Below are positions 15,599 through 24,916 of a DNA stretch of 64,000 nt, in pieces. The notes under the pieces are model-generated. The model was not told the origin of the DNA. It saw only the letters and a program-made list of their open reading frames with translations, and did not search any database. Origin of the DNA: JBAZZQ01 sp041658725. Lineage in GTDB: Bacteria > Planctomycetota > Phycisphaerae > JAAYCJ01. Within the stretch, counting starts at the first letter, position 1. Each line of letters starts with the position of its first letter. The stretch covers positions 16,685 to 80,684 of the forward strand of contig JBAZZQ010000012.1 of the NCBI GenBank assembly GCA_041658725.1. The letters are read 5' to 3'. The translations under genes and the position numbers were made by a program.

Positions 15599-18500
15599 AT
15601 GAATGAAATGCTTCTGAAATTGAATTCGCTCGGTCAATCTTTCGTTACCTTTGCCTGGCCGATGCTGGCGCAGTCCGGCGTCCTGATAGCTTTTCTATTC
15701 CTCCTGAATTTCATCTTACGAAAAAAGGTCCGGGCGGTCTTTCGCTATTACCTCTGGATGCTGGTACTGATCAAGCTCCTCCTGCCGACAACGCTTTCCC
15801 TGCCGACCGGAATTGGTTATTGGACCGCAATACCTCAGTCTTTGATGGAAAAGAGGCACGACCGTGAGGGAGTGTTTATTACGAGCCGCGACCGTGAGGA
15901 AGCGGGTATTATTCTTCCATCAAACACGGAGAGATTACATCGGATCGACGATTCAACGACTTTACAACCCAAATCCACCGTGGCCACGATCCCCGCCGCA
16001 CAAATCAAGTATGAAGCAATCATATTCGTAACCTGGTCAGCCGTCGTCCTCATTATGACTCTGCTGATGCTCCAACGCTACTGGTTCGTCCGAGGCCTGA
16101 TTGCCCAAGCCAAACCCACCGGCGGCAAAAGCGCAGAAATGCTGAGAGACTGCTGCCGGCAAATGGGAATCGCCACACCACCCATCCTGAAGTTATCTCC
16201 GGCCATGGTCAGCCCCGCCCTCTGCGGCTTGGTCCGGCCAACAATCCTCCTGCCGGAATTTCTGTCCTCAAAACTCCGCAGCCGCGAACTGCAAACCGTC
16301 CTGCTGCATGAACTAGCCCACCTCCGCCGCGGCGATCTATGGATAAACCTCCTCCAAACCATTTTGCAAATCATATATTTCTACAACCCCTTACTCTGGT
16401 TAGCCAACACGCTCATCCGCCGCACCCGCGAGCAGGCGGTAGACGAAACCGTCCTGGTCGCCCTCGGCGAAAAAGCCGACGACTATCCTGAAACCCTCCT
16501 CACCATCGCCAATTTTGCCCTAACCCGCCCCGCCCTGAGTTTAAGAATGATCGGCGTGGTAGAATCGAAGTCCGCCCTGGCTGGCAGAATCAAACATATC
16601 CTCAATCGACCGATTCCAAAAACGGCGAAATTGGGCCTTGTGGGATTCCTCGGCATACTCCTTGTTGGGTCGATTCTGCTTCCCATGGCGAAAGCAAAAA
16701 CCGAAGATAAAACGAACGGCCAACCGGATTATTCGGCGGTGGTCCAGGCCGCACAGAATGTCAACGCCTATTTTTACACAATGAAACCTGCCAGATCGCT
16801 TTCAACTATTGATTTCAAATCAACTTGGTATTTCAAGGGCATTGGCCGAGTACGGGATGTTTCGACCATTCAAGGGGTGGACCAGATTATCCAAGTTACA
16901 GACCTTCACAAAAACGAACAGATATCACTGAATCCTTTGCAGCAACAAGCCACACTGGTTACCTTGCCACCAAGGACAACGCCGCTGCCGACGTCGGATA
17001 CGCAGTTGGCCGCAACGTTGCAGGCTCGTACCAAAGACGCAAAATTGACCCTGTTGGGCAAGAAGACCGTGGATCAGCACGAAACCTTTGGCTATCAATT
17101 CGACACCGACAATAAAACCCTTCGTGCCAAATTCCGGCGAATCGTCTGGGCCGACTCCAAAACCCTCCTGCCCGTGCGAATCGAAGAAACAAACGAATAC
17201 AACGACCCTACGAACCCTTTGAGCAAACCACAACACAATGTCTTGTCCGATTTCGTCTTTAACCCTTCATTGAACGATTCGCTCTTCAGCACCGATCCCC
17301 CCAAAGGCTATAAATTGGAAGTCATCAAAGATTTTCCGCCACTCTTGCCTACCCAAGACAATTTTCTTCAAGGCCTGAAGCTCTGGGCCGAGCTTAACGG
17401 CGGCCAGTTCCCCGACTCCCTGACCGTGCTGGAAATGATGAAAGTTTTTCGAACGATCTCTAACCCCTCGAAACAGTTACAGATTCAACAAGTCCTTTCT
17501 TTCGTTCGCCAGCAAGACCAGACTAACCCCGAGTCTTGGGGTTATGCCGGTAAAGGCGTCAAGTTGGGTGAAAAAGAAAAACCGGTCTTCGGCTACCGCC
17601 CCGACAATACCACAACCTACCGCATCATCTATGGCGACCTGAGCGTTAAGCAAGTTTCGAAAGACCAGTTCGACCGCATGGGGTTTACCAAGCCTACCGC
17701 TACGTCCCAGCCGGCTTCACAACCGGCGTCAAACCTTAACAGCAACCGCCCCAATTTGGACAAGCAAATTCCCTTTAAATGCAGCGATTGCGGCACGGTC
17801 GTCAAGTACACAATTGGGAAGCTGCAAAAGATGCCAAAACTCAGAACGATGTCCCCCATGATGGGCCCGCTAGTCCTGGACTGCCCCAAGTGCAAAAGGG
17901 AGGCCCTGACGCAGGCGGTGGAGTGCCTTAAATGCGGCGAGATTTTCATTATGAAGATGGACCCCGATAAAAAAGTCTTCGACGACCGGTGCCCGAAGTG
18001 TGGAACAAGCTACGCCAAGGCCTGGCAGGAAAAATACCGAAAATCTACCGAATCGAAACCACCCAGCCAACCGGGGAATTCGACTCAACCGGATCAAATG
18101 ATGGTGGGCCAAGCCCACCCTACACCCGTCATTCCCGCGCAGGCGGGAATCCAGAATCTCAACGCCGATAGCCAACCGGAATTAAAATACCTGGCGTGGC
18201 AACCAAAAGACGAAAATAAGACGCCGGAAGTTTATTGGTATCCGAATGGTCATCCGCTTAAAAATCCCGCAGAACTAAAAATGCTTGGCAAGGTTCGGCC
18301 CGTGATATATGGAAATGCCTTCGCTAAAAAGTTAAAAGTCCTTTCGTTTTGGTTTTCTCATCCTTTGTTTGACCGCTGTTCCGTTGGCCCAATGTCCTTG
18401 CTGAACCCAAATGGTCAACCAATGGCTTTTTATTTTTCATATTCGTTCACGGAAGCCGGAACTGAAACCGGCAATTTGCCGTGGATGGTCTTTACCACAG

Positions 18501-21500
18501 ATACTTCCTTCGACAAGTTCCCCCCCCAAGCCGATATTCGATTTCGTTATTCGCTGGGAGAATGGAAATACAATGAAAGCCCAACAAGAATGGATAGCGG
18601 TGCGACTCAATCTTTCGGCCAAGATGAATATTTAGGACCCGTTGGACAAAATGAAAGAAAGGAAGCGTTTGTTTCACTCATTCGGGATCGAACTAAAAAT
18701 CCCGATACTCAATTTGATTTTGTTGCGATAAAAAAGGATGGTAAGGAGATAGAACGTCGGGGCGGGATGAGTTCTGGACAGGAAACTCGGCTTGTTGAAA
18801 CATTCACATTCGCATGTCCCTTGTCCGAAATCAAAGAATTTCGCCTGCGAACGCGACCGATCCGATCCATTATTTTCAAAAACGTTTCCCTGGAGCCGGG
18901 GAAAATGACGGATGTGAAGATTGAAACGAATAATTCGAGCATCGAACAGTCAACATCCAGTACCCGCCAATCCTTACTTAGTGATCTGGAAAAATTAGCT
19001 ACCACTCCCGGCATTAAGGTTCAAGATCAGCCAGGAGCGTTTACGGCCTATCGAGAAGCCGCAGAGAATGCACTGAAAGCCAGCGGCTTAGAAAAAGAAC
19101 CCCCGTATTGGGAGAAATTCCTGCGAAAGTACCCGCTGACCCCGCATAGCCTCCAAGCAATGAACATCCTCGGAATAGTGTACGGACGCTTGTCGCTTTA
19201 CTCCGAGGCCCAGCGCATGCTCAACGTGTCCCTGCGGCTGGCTGATGGAACAGCTTTTGCCAATACTATCGGTCTCAACCTCGCATGGGTCGATACCGAA
19301 GATAACCATCTCGATGCTGCCGAGACCAGATTGCGAAAGATCATAGCCGTGCCTGTGCCTACGGATTTGAAGGATTGGCAGAAGGTAACACCTCAACTTT
19401 TTTCGGCTCCTTTTCAACTGGCCAAAGTCTATGAGAAACGCGGGCAAGTCGAGCAAGCGGATCGCATACTGATCGAGGCAGGGGAACGTGCCCTAGCAAT
19501 GGCAAAGGCTCATACGGATATCTCGTATTTGGCCTCCTATGCCATTGGGGCATACCGAAATCGTATCGAGTTGATTTATAATGCCAATCCTGAAAATATT
19601 TCCGGAGCCCGCCAGTTGGCGGAGGAAATGAAGACCCGCTGCAAAGATTTGCCCGGAATACAAAATTATGATCTTACGTATGACTTTCACCTTTGGACAA
19701 ATCACTTGCAAAGTGCAAAGTCTGGGAGGGTAAGTTTTCCGAAATCCACCATTTCCTCCCGACCTGCCACGCGACCAGCGGATTTCAAACCACTGGATCA
19801 AAATAAAGTGGGCCAAGGCCCGGCCTACCCTGCTAGTCTGGAAGATAAAAAAGAAGGAGAACGGTTAAGCGCTCAAGCCTGGCAGTTGTGGCGGGAGCGG
19901 AAATTGAAAGATGCCGAGGAGATGTTCAAGAAAGCAGTGGCGAAAGATCCAGCCAATGCCAACGCATGGAACGGGCTGGGTTGGTCGCTCTTTAACCAGG
20001 GGATGCCTTTAAATGCCCAGGACGCGTTTGAAAAATGCCTGTCGATTGAACCGAAACACGGGGCAGCACTGAATGGCCTGGGATGGATCGCCAAAGGGCA
20101 AAAGAAAAACGATGAGGCAATCAAGTATTGGGAAAAGGTAGTCGAAGCGGCGCCTGGGGCGACGGCGTCTCTTTCGGGGTTGGCAAAAACATATATGGAA
20201 ATGAAACAATACAATCAGGCGATTAAATACTACCAACTGTGGTTGAATGTTGAACCGGGTAGTCAGGAAGCAAAAGATGGATTGAAAGCAGCACAAGAGA
20301 GCGAACTTGCTTTTGCAAAATCGGGTAAATCGCTCCTGCCGGTGAAAATGGTAGGGACATGGTCCTCTGATCGGTTTATGGGCGGCACGGAACAGATGTC
20401 GATTTTTCCCGATGGACGGGTTGCATTCTTTTGGAGCAACGGCCATCGTGATGAAACGCGATATGAAGACGGAAAAATATATCTTAAAGAATACGAGTGC
20501 ACTGTGAAAACGGTGTTGGTGGATGACCGGATCGTTCAAATCACGTCCGACGAGCCAAACTCACCAGACTCCAGCCTGGCGAAAGTCTGGATTCGTATTG
20601 CCGATCAACCAAGTACGAAGCTCCTCCGGCCGTTGACGGGAACCGCCATGCGACCGGCAGCTCCTTCCGTTACCAATTCGAACAAACCCGGCGAAAAACA
20701 AACCTATATCGTTACGTTTGATGCAATGCGTGGAACAAAACCTCGAACGGCCGGGGAACTCCGGGATTTATTCAACCAGAAGTATCCACGGAACATGCGC
20801 AGCCATCATTATCGAACGAAAGTCGAAAATAACGAACTGGTCGGGATGATTTGTGTGGATACCGACAAAGGAATCGCCGCACTCCGGTCGGCAGTGAAGG
20901 AAAATCCCAACATCAACCTGATCGACATTCAGCCGGCTTCGCCGTCGATGTTGGAAATTCATAACAAATTGGGCCAGCCCGATCTGCCGGAGGGAAAAAC
21001 GGCCGATGAAGGTTCAAACCGCCAGCCGAACGATATGGAAAGAAAAGTCGCTCGCATCAGGATCGGTATGGATCGGCGGGAGGATGTCATTCGCATTTTC
21101 GGCAAGCCTGCGCAATACCGCTGGGGCGGGACGGAGTTGAATGTCAACAATTTGACAGATCGATATTTGATGGCTTATCCCGATAATTTTCGGGTGGCGA
21201 TCTACACTGGAATAGTTAGTGAAATCCGATTTGAACGCCCAAGCGAATTTGTCCACCCGACCGGCGTCAGGGTCGGCATGAAGCTCGACGACGTCCTAAC
21301 CGCCCTCGGCCCACCGGTAGAAACAATTACAGGCAAACCCATCGGTTTTGCCGACGGTGTACTTTATAAAAACACCGACGGCCGTGATGGCTTTGACTAC
21401 TATGCCCGAGCTGACAAGGGTGTGCGAATGTTCTTCGTTGGCAATCGCGTCAGCGCCCTTTATCTGACGAAATCGGTAAACGGCACTGGCGGCCAGACGA

Positions 21501-21937
21501 ATAACGGTGTTAAATTGAAGAAAAGGACTTCCACGAAACAACCAACGATTGAGGCAGAGGATAATACATCCGCCCACATTTCCAAAGGCCAAACAATCCA
21601 GGACGCCGTTCGGGCGACGATGAAATGGATCAAACTTATCGATACGGAAAAGTTTGACGACGCGTATCGGCCGTCGGCCGATTATTTCAAGAGTCAGGTA
21701 CCCCAAAAAGACTTCACCGACAGTGTCAAAAAAGCACGGGAAAATTTCGGCAAACTGACTTCGCGAAAAGTTATCTCAAAAACATATTTGACATCCCTGC
21801 CGGGCGCTCCGGACGGCGAGTACGTCGTTATTCAGTTTGCCACGTCGTTTGAGAATAAGAAAGAAGCTATTGAGACAGTAACGCCGATGAAAGAGAAAGA
21901 CGGTACATGGCGGGTGAGCGGGTACTTTATCAAGTAA
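15599..21937 (+). CDS. Giant BlaR1-type M56 metallopeptidase mosaic protein
   Basis: 2112 residues against about 600 for BlaR1; AGGAG precedes the ATG. Residues 1-370 form the membrane M56 peptidase: helices near 18-40, 45-65 and 140-160, zinc motif HELAH at 237-241, and a last helix near 345-362. The rest has an unfamiliar mosaic: a beta-rich region (375-580), four CxxC zinc knuckles (728-806), TPR-like helices (1110-1300), canonical TPRs (1417-1569), two similar small-protein-like domains (KVARIRIGMDRREDVI and HPTGVRVGMKLDDVL, 1815-1950), and a C-terminal DUF4019 (2000-2112, FKSQVPQKDFTDSV). No penicillin-binding sensor motif is seen, so the signal is unknown. Paired with BlaI. Repeat-derived peptides interrupt it at 85-92 and 844-852. 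Confidence 0.9.
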   Translation: MNEMLLKLNSLGQSFVTFAWPMLAQSGVLIAFLFLLNFILRKKVRAVFRYYLWMLVLIKLLLPTTLSLPTGIGYWTAIPQSLMEKRHDREGVFITSRDREEAGIILPSNTERLHRIDDSTTLQPKSTVATIPAAQIKYEAIIFVTWSAVVLIMTLLMLQRYWFVRGLIAQAKPTGGKSAEMLRDCCRQMGIATPPILKLSPAMVSPALCGLVRPTILLPEFLSSKLRSRELQTVLLHELAHLRRGDLWINLLQTILQIIYFYNPLLWLANTLIRRTREQAVDETVLVALGEKADDYPETLLTIANFALTRPALSLRMIGVVESKSALAGRIKHILNRPIPKTAKLGLVGFLGILLVGSILLPMAKAKTEDKTNGQPDYSAVVQAAQNVNAYFYTMKPARSLSTIDFKSTWYFKGIGRVRDVSTIQGVDQIIQVTDLHKNEQISLNPLQQQATLVTLPPRTTPLPTSDTQLAATLQARTKDAKLTLLGKKTVDQHETFGYQFDTDNKTLRAKFRRIVWADSKTLLPVRIEETNEYNDPTNPLSKPQHNVLSDFVFNPSLNDSLFSTDPPKGYKLEVIKDFPPLLPTQDNFLQGLKLWAELNGGQFPDSLTVLEMMKVFRTISNPSKQLQIQQVLSFVRQQDQTNPESWGYAGKGVKLGEKEKPVFGYRPDNTTTYRIIYGDLSVKQVSKDQFDRMGFTKPTATSQPASQPASNLNSNRPNLDKQIPFKCSDCGTVVKYTIGKLQKMPKLRTMSPMMGPLVLDCPKCKREALTQAVECLKCGEIFIMKMDPDKKVFDDRCPKCGTSYAKAWQEKYRKSTESKPPSQPGNSTQPDQMMVGQAHPTPVIPAQAGIQNLNADSQPELKYLAWQPKDENKTPEVYWYPNGHPLKNPAELKMLGKVRPVIYGNAFAKKLKVLSFWFSHPLFDRCSVGPMSLLNPNGQPMAFYFSYSFTEAGTETGNLPWMVFTTDTSFDKFPPQADIRFRYSLGEWKYNESPTRMDSGATQSFGQDEYLGPVGQNERKEAFVSLIRDRTKNPDTQFDFVAIKKDGKEIERRGGMSSGQETRLVETFTFACPLSEIKEFRLRTRPIRSIIFKNVSLEPGKMTDVKIETNNSSIEQSTSSTRQSLLSDLEKLATTPGIKVQDQPGAFTAYREAAENALKASGLEKEPPYWEKFLRKYPLTPHSLQAMNILGIVYGRLSLYSEAQRMLNVSLRLADGTAFANTIGLNLAWVDTEDNHLDAAETRLRKIIAVPVPTDLKDWQKVTPQLFSAPFQLAKVYEKRGQVEQADRILIEAGERALAMAKAHTDISYLASYAIGAYRNRIELIYNANPENISGARQLAEEMKTRCKDLPGIQNYDLTYDFHLWTNHLQSAKSGRVSFPKSTISSRPATRPADFKPLDQNKVGQGPAYPASLEDKKEGERLSAQAWQLWRERKLKDAEEMFKKAVAKDPANANAWNGLGWSLFNQGMPLNAQDAFEKCLSIEPKHGAALNGLGWIAKGQKKNDEAIKYWEKVVEAAPGATASLSGLAKTYMEMKQYNQAIKYYQLWLNVEPGSQEAKDGLKAAQESELAFAKSGKSLLPVKMVGTWSSDRFMGGTEQMSIFPDGRVAFFWSNGHRDETRYEDGKIYLKEYECTVKTVLVDDRIVQITSDEPNSPDSSLAKVWIRIADQPSTKLLRPLTGTAMRPAAPSVTNSNKPGEKQTYIVTFDAMRGTKPRTAGELRDLFNQKYPRNMRSHHYRTKVENNELVGMICVDTDKGIAALRSAVKENPNINLIDIQPASPSMLEIHNKLGQPDLPEGKTADEGSNRQPNDMERKVARIRIGMDRREDVIRIFGKPAQYRWGGTELNVNNLTDRYLMAYPDNFRVAIYTGIVSEIRFERPSEFVHPTGVRVGMKLDDVLTALGPPVETITGKPIGFADGVLYKNTDGRDGFDYYARADKGVRMFFVGNRVSALYLTKSVNGTGGQTNNGVKLKKRTSTKQPTIEAEDNTSAHISKGQTIQDAVRATMKWIKLIDTEKFDDAYRPSADYFKSQVPQKDFTDSVKKARENFGKLTSRKVISKTYLTSLPGAPDGEYVVIQFATSFENKKEAIETVTPMKEKDGTWRVSGYFIK
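15851..15905 (+). repeat. Two dispersed repeats inside the M56 coding region
   Basis: 15851-15874 is the 24-bp element, read in frame as KRHDREGV (residues 85-92). 15883-15905 is the related GAGCCGCGACCGTGAGGAAG form, read as SRDREEAG. They lie in the loop after the second membrane helix. Confidence 0.85.
18108..18152 (+). repeat. Palindromic repeats inside the M56 coding region
   Basis: GTGGGCCAAGCCCAC is followed by ATTCCCGCGCAGGCGGGAAT, read in frame as VGQAHPTPVIPAQAGIQ. They lie in a linker after the zinc knuckles. Confidence 0.85.
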
Positions 21938-21972
21938 ATGAAAAACACAAAATGCCAATCAAATGCCTCTTT

Positions 21973-22059
21973 GTAGGGGCGACCCTGCGTGGTCGCCCAT
22001 TTTGCGCCCAAACGATTTTACGTTCCCCAATTTGGGCAGCCACACAGGGCTGCCCCTAC
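21973..22059. repeat. Palindromic repeat (GTAGGGGCGACC...GGGCTGCCCCTAC)
   Basis: Two 26-bp arms in inverted orientation around 35 bp, between the M56 gene and the mreB fragment. A half copy is at about 1207-1232. Confidence 0.75.
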
Positions 22060-22093
22060 TGTTGCTGACCTGTTTTGTGTTTCAACCTGTGGT

Positions 22094-22410
22094 TTAATAT
22101 TCGTCTTCGTCGGATTCCAGACTTAGTTTCCACTCGTTTAGGTGTTCGAGGTAGATGGCGGTGCCGCGTGCGACGCAGGTTAGGGGGTCGTCTACGATTT
22201 GAACCTTTAGTCCTGTGGCGGAGGCCATGATCTGGTCAATTCCGCGAAGGAGTGAGCCTCCCCCGGCCATCCAGATTCCGTTTTCGACAAGATCGGCGGC
22301 GAGTTCAGGCTCGGCGTGTTCGAGTGTTCGGGTAACGGCGTCGATGATCTGTCCGACGGGTTCCTTTAGGGCGTCCCGAATTTCGTCGCTGGTGATGAGG
22401 GTTTTTCGGG
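22094..22410 (-). pseudogene. mreB: Duplicate of the mreB 3' end
   Basis: Aligns base for base with 23808-24124, the last 317 bp of mreB, starting exactly at the stop codon and ending mid-gene at CGGG. I count 7 differences, all synonymous. The frame is open to 22429 but has no ribosome site and lacks the first ~245 residues of MreB, including the ATP-binding motifs. It forms one arm of a direct repeat enclosing the metzincin gene. Confidence 0.9.
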
Positions 22411-22574
22411 TGGACAACAGTATACGCAACAGACCAACTAACAGTTATCAGAGGCGGTTGACCGTCTGTCATATTGAAGAGGCAAGGTAGTGATTAGGAA
22501 GCTCATTTTCAGGCGCAACTAAATGGGCTGCAAGCGGAGAGCCTACAGCCCATTAATTTGATTCTTAATTTCTA

Positions 22575-23396
22575 CTATTTTCGACGACGAAGAAGGGCCA
22601 ATCCGCCCAGCAGTAAAAGTCCCATCGTTGTCGGTTCAGGAACATAGGCTAACTTCATGGCTCCTTCATCGATCCATGAGAGGGTCATATCCTCATCGTG
22701 CCCCGAGGAATACCCATACATGGTGGCTTCGCTGTTATTGGTTCCCATCCACGGTTGATAGCCCTGATTGCCGGAATTATAAAGGTCCTTTAATCCCGCT
22801 CCATGTCCCAGTTCGTGCAGGGCAATATTCCCGACGTGCATCGCGTCCGATTGGCTGTAGAATTGGTCGTTGGAGTCGGCGTACCAGTAAAAATACGCGC
22901 CATTCAAAAGTAAATCGAACTCAAGATAATTGTTTCCGGAATACCGCGACAATGTGGCCCCGATTGCTGATGAGCTTCCCACAATGTTGTTCCACGTGGT
23001 TGCATCGTAAATCCATCCAACGTCATTATCGCCATCACCACCCTGCCATGTCCCGTCGAAGGCAGTCTCCTGGAATGAAAAATCACAATCGGATATGTTA
23101 CCCCAAACATCGGCTGCCTGTTGTATCTGTGTGTGGTCGCCACCGTCGGAGATGTCATAAACAGCATTTTGGGCCAGAGACCATTGGACTGGTCGATTTT
23201 GATCGGACCAAAGAAAATCCTGCACCACCTGCGACAGGTTTTCCTGCGTGATGAGTTGAATGGTATATTCACTAGTGCCTAAACCTGAGATTTGATACGA
23301 AATTTGATCGTCTACCCCGCTTCGCGGTATTAAATTGCCATAAACGGTGGAGGCAAATAGTACCACGGCCAAAAGCCCCAACTTTAATTTGTTCAT
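22575..23396 (-). CDS. PEP-CTERM metzincin-like metalloprotease
   Basis: 273 residues. AAAAGGAG lies before the ATG; a signal peptide (LKLGLLAVVLFASTVYG) opens the chain. The zinc motif HELGHGAGLKD (about 196-206) follows the metzincin form HExxHxxGxxD, as in matrixins, with a preceding region that fits a compact protease domain. The end, VPEPTTMGLLLLGGLALLRRRK, is a PEP-CTERM tail. Predicted to be a secreted, exosortase-sorted surface protease. Upstream is the hairpin leader shared with the SUMF1 PEP-CTERM gene. The gene lies between two copies of the mreB 3' end. Confidence 0.85.
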   Translation of the reverse strand: MNKLKLGLLAVVLFASTVYGNLIPRSGVDDQISYQISGLGTSEYTIQLITQENLSQVVQDFLWSDQNRPVQWSLAQNAVYDISDGGDHTQIQQAADVWGNISDCDFSFQETAFDGTWQGGDGDNDVGWIYDATTWNNIVGSSSAIGATLSRYSGNNYLEFDLLLNGAYFYWYADSNDQFYSQSDAMHVGNIALHELGHGAGLKDLYNSGNQGYQPWMGTNNSEATMYGYSSGHDEDMTLSWIDEGAMKLAYVPEPTTMGLLLLGGLALLRRRK

Positions 23397-23483
23397 AACC
23401 TTGATCTCCTTTTCAAAAAACTCCCGCCGGTGCTATCGGAAAAATCACACACACAGAAATCATCAGAATCAGCGCAAAGAAAA

Positions 23484-23528
23484 ACGCTTGAGAGGGAAAG
23501 GACATCAATATCACTCTCTCTCAAGCGT
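23484..23528 (-). promoter_or_regulatory. Hairpin leader of PEP-CTERM gene (copy 2)
   Basis: On the minus strand ACGCTTGAGAGAGAGT opens an 11-bp perfect stem closed by CTCTCAAGCGT, followed by TTTTCTTTGCGC. It lies about 88 nt before the ATG at 23396. See the homologous leader at 1498. The rest of 23397-23807 is AT-rich with no gene seen. Confidence 0.6.
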
Positions 23529-23807
23529 CAATTATTTTAGTGTAAACTTTTACTGGAAAAAGTCAATGAAAAAAACCGATTGAATTTGAAAAATCCTTCG
23601 GCAAAGGTTTTTTTGCCAAGGCGCATTGCCCAAGGAACAAGATTAAGTTTTCTGTAACTTGTTATCCTACAGTGTGATATATTGTGGGAAAGTGGGATAT
23701 TTTGATGGAGTCATTATTGTCAAATATTTATCGATTTTTGAATTAAATTGGGAGAAATTTAAAAATTCTTGCGGGACAGGTTCATCGGGTTGGACTACCG
23801 GGTGCTA

Positions 23808-24860
23808 TTAATATTCGTCTTCGTCGGATTCCAGACTTAGTTTCCACTCGTTTAGGTGTTCGAGGTAGATGGCGGTGCCGCGTGCGACGCAGGTTAGGGG
23901 GTCGTCCACGATTTGAACCTTTAGTCCCGTGGCGGAGGCCATGATCTGGTCAATTCCGCGAAGGAGTGAGCCTCCCCCGGCCATCCAGATTCCGTTTTCG
24001 ACAAGGTCGGCGGCTAGTTCGGGCTCGGCGTGTTCGAGTGTTCGGGTAACGGCGTCGATGATCTGTCCGACGGGTTCCTTGAGGGCGTCGCGAATTTCGT
24101 CGCTGGTGATGAGGGTTTTTCGGGGCAGTCCCGATATCATGTCGCGGCCTCGGACTTCCATCGTTTTTTCTTCCGGTAATGCGGCGGCGGAGCCGATTTC
24201 GATTTTGATTCGCTCGGAAGTCTGTTCGCCGATGAGAAGATTATACGTGCGTTTCATGTAGCTTACGATGGCTTCGTCCATGTCATCGCCGGCGACGCGA
24301 ATGGATTCGGCGACGGAAATATCACCGAGGGACATGACGGCGACTTCGGTGGTTCCGCCTCCGATGTCCACGATCATGCTGGCGGTTGGTTCGGCGATGG
24401 GCAAGCCCCCGCCAATTCCGGCGGCCATGGGTTCCTGGAGCAGGTAAACTTTTCTGGCTCCCGCTCGTTCTGCGGAATTGAGGACGGCGCGTTTTTCGAC
24501 GGCGGTGATTCCGGTGGGGACGGAGATAACGACCCGCGGTCGTACCACGCGTCTTCGGCCATGAACTTTGCGGATGAAATAGGCGAGCATGGCTTCGGTG
24601 ATGTCAAAGTCGGCGATGACACCGTCCTTGAGGGGACGGATGGCGCTGATGGAGCCGGGGGTTTTACCCAGCATTTCCTTAGCGACCAGACCGACGGCGT
24701 TTCCGTCCTGCAGGACATGATTGGTTCCCTTGCGAACGGCAACCACGGACGGTTCGTTAAGGACGATCCCCTGGCCTCGCACGCACACCAACGTATTACA
24801 TGTGCCAAGGTCGATGCCCATGTCCATTGAAAACAAACCTAATAAAGAATCAAAAAGCAC
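23808..24860 (-). CDS. mreB: Rod-shape determining protein MreB
   Basis: 350 residues; bacterial actin that guides lateral wall synthesis at the cytoplasmic membrane. GTG start at 24860 with GGGAGG six bases upstream. Actin-fold motifs: phosphate-1 MGIDLGTCNTLV (14-25), MIVDIGGGTTEVAV (phosphate 2), and the adenosine site WMAGGGSLLRGID near the C-terminus. The unusual acidic tail ESDEDEY is present in both copies of the 3' end. Downstream of it on the same strand lies the metzincin insertion. Confidence 0.96.
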   Translation of the reverse strand: MLFDSLLGLFSMDMGIDLGTCNTLVCVRGQGIVLNEPSVVAVRKGTNHVLQDGNAVGLVAKEMLGKTPGSISAIRPLKDGVIADFDITEAMLAYFIRKVHGRRRVVRPRVVISVPTGITAVEKRAVLNSAERAGARKVYLLQEPMAAGIGGGLPIAEPTASMIVDIGGGTTEVAVMSLGDISVAESIRVAGDDMDEAIVSYMKRTYNLLIGEQTSERIKIEIGSAAALPEEKTMEVRGRDMISGLPRKTLITSDEIRDALKEPVGQIIDAVTRTLEHAEPELAADLVENGIWMAGGGSLLRGIDQIMASATGLKVQIVDDPLTCVARGTAIYLEHLNEWKLSLESDEDEY

Positions 24861-24916
24861 TCCGAACCTCCCCTATCGGGTCGTCAGACGATTAGACAGG
24901 AAAACTACCCAATAGT

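Noticed and set aside
22094..22429. A second functional mreB
   Set aside because: Lacks the first ~245 residues including the ATP-binding motifs and has no ribosome site.
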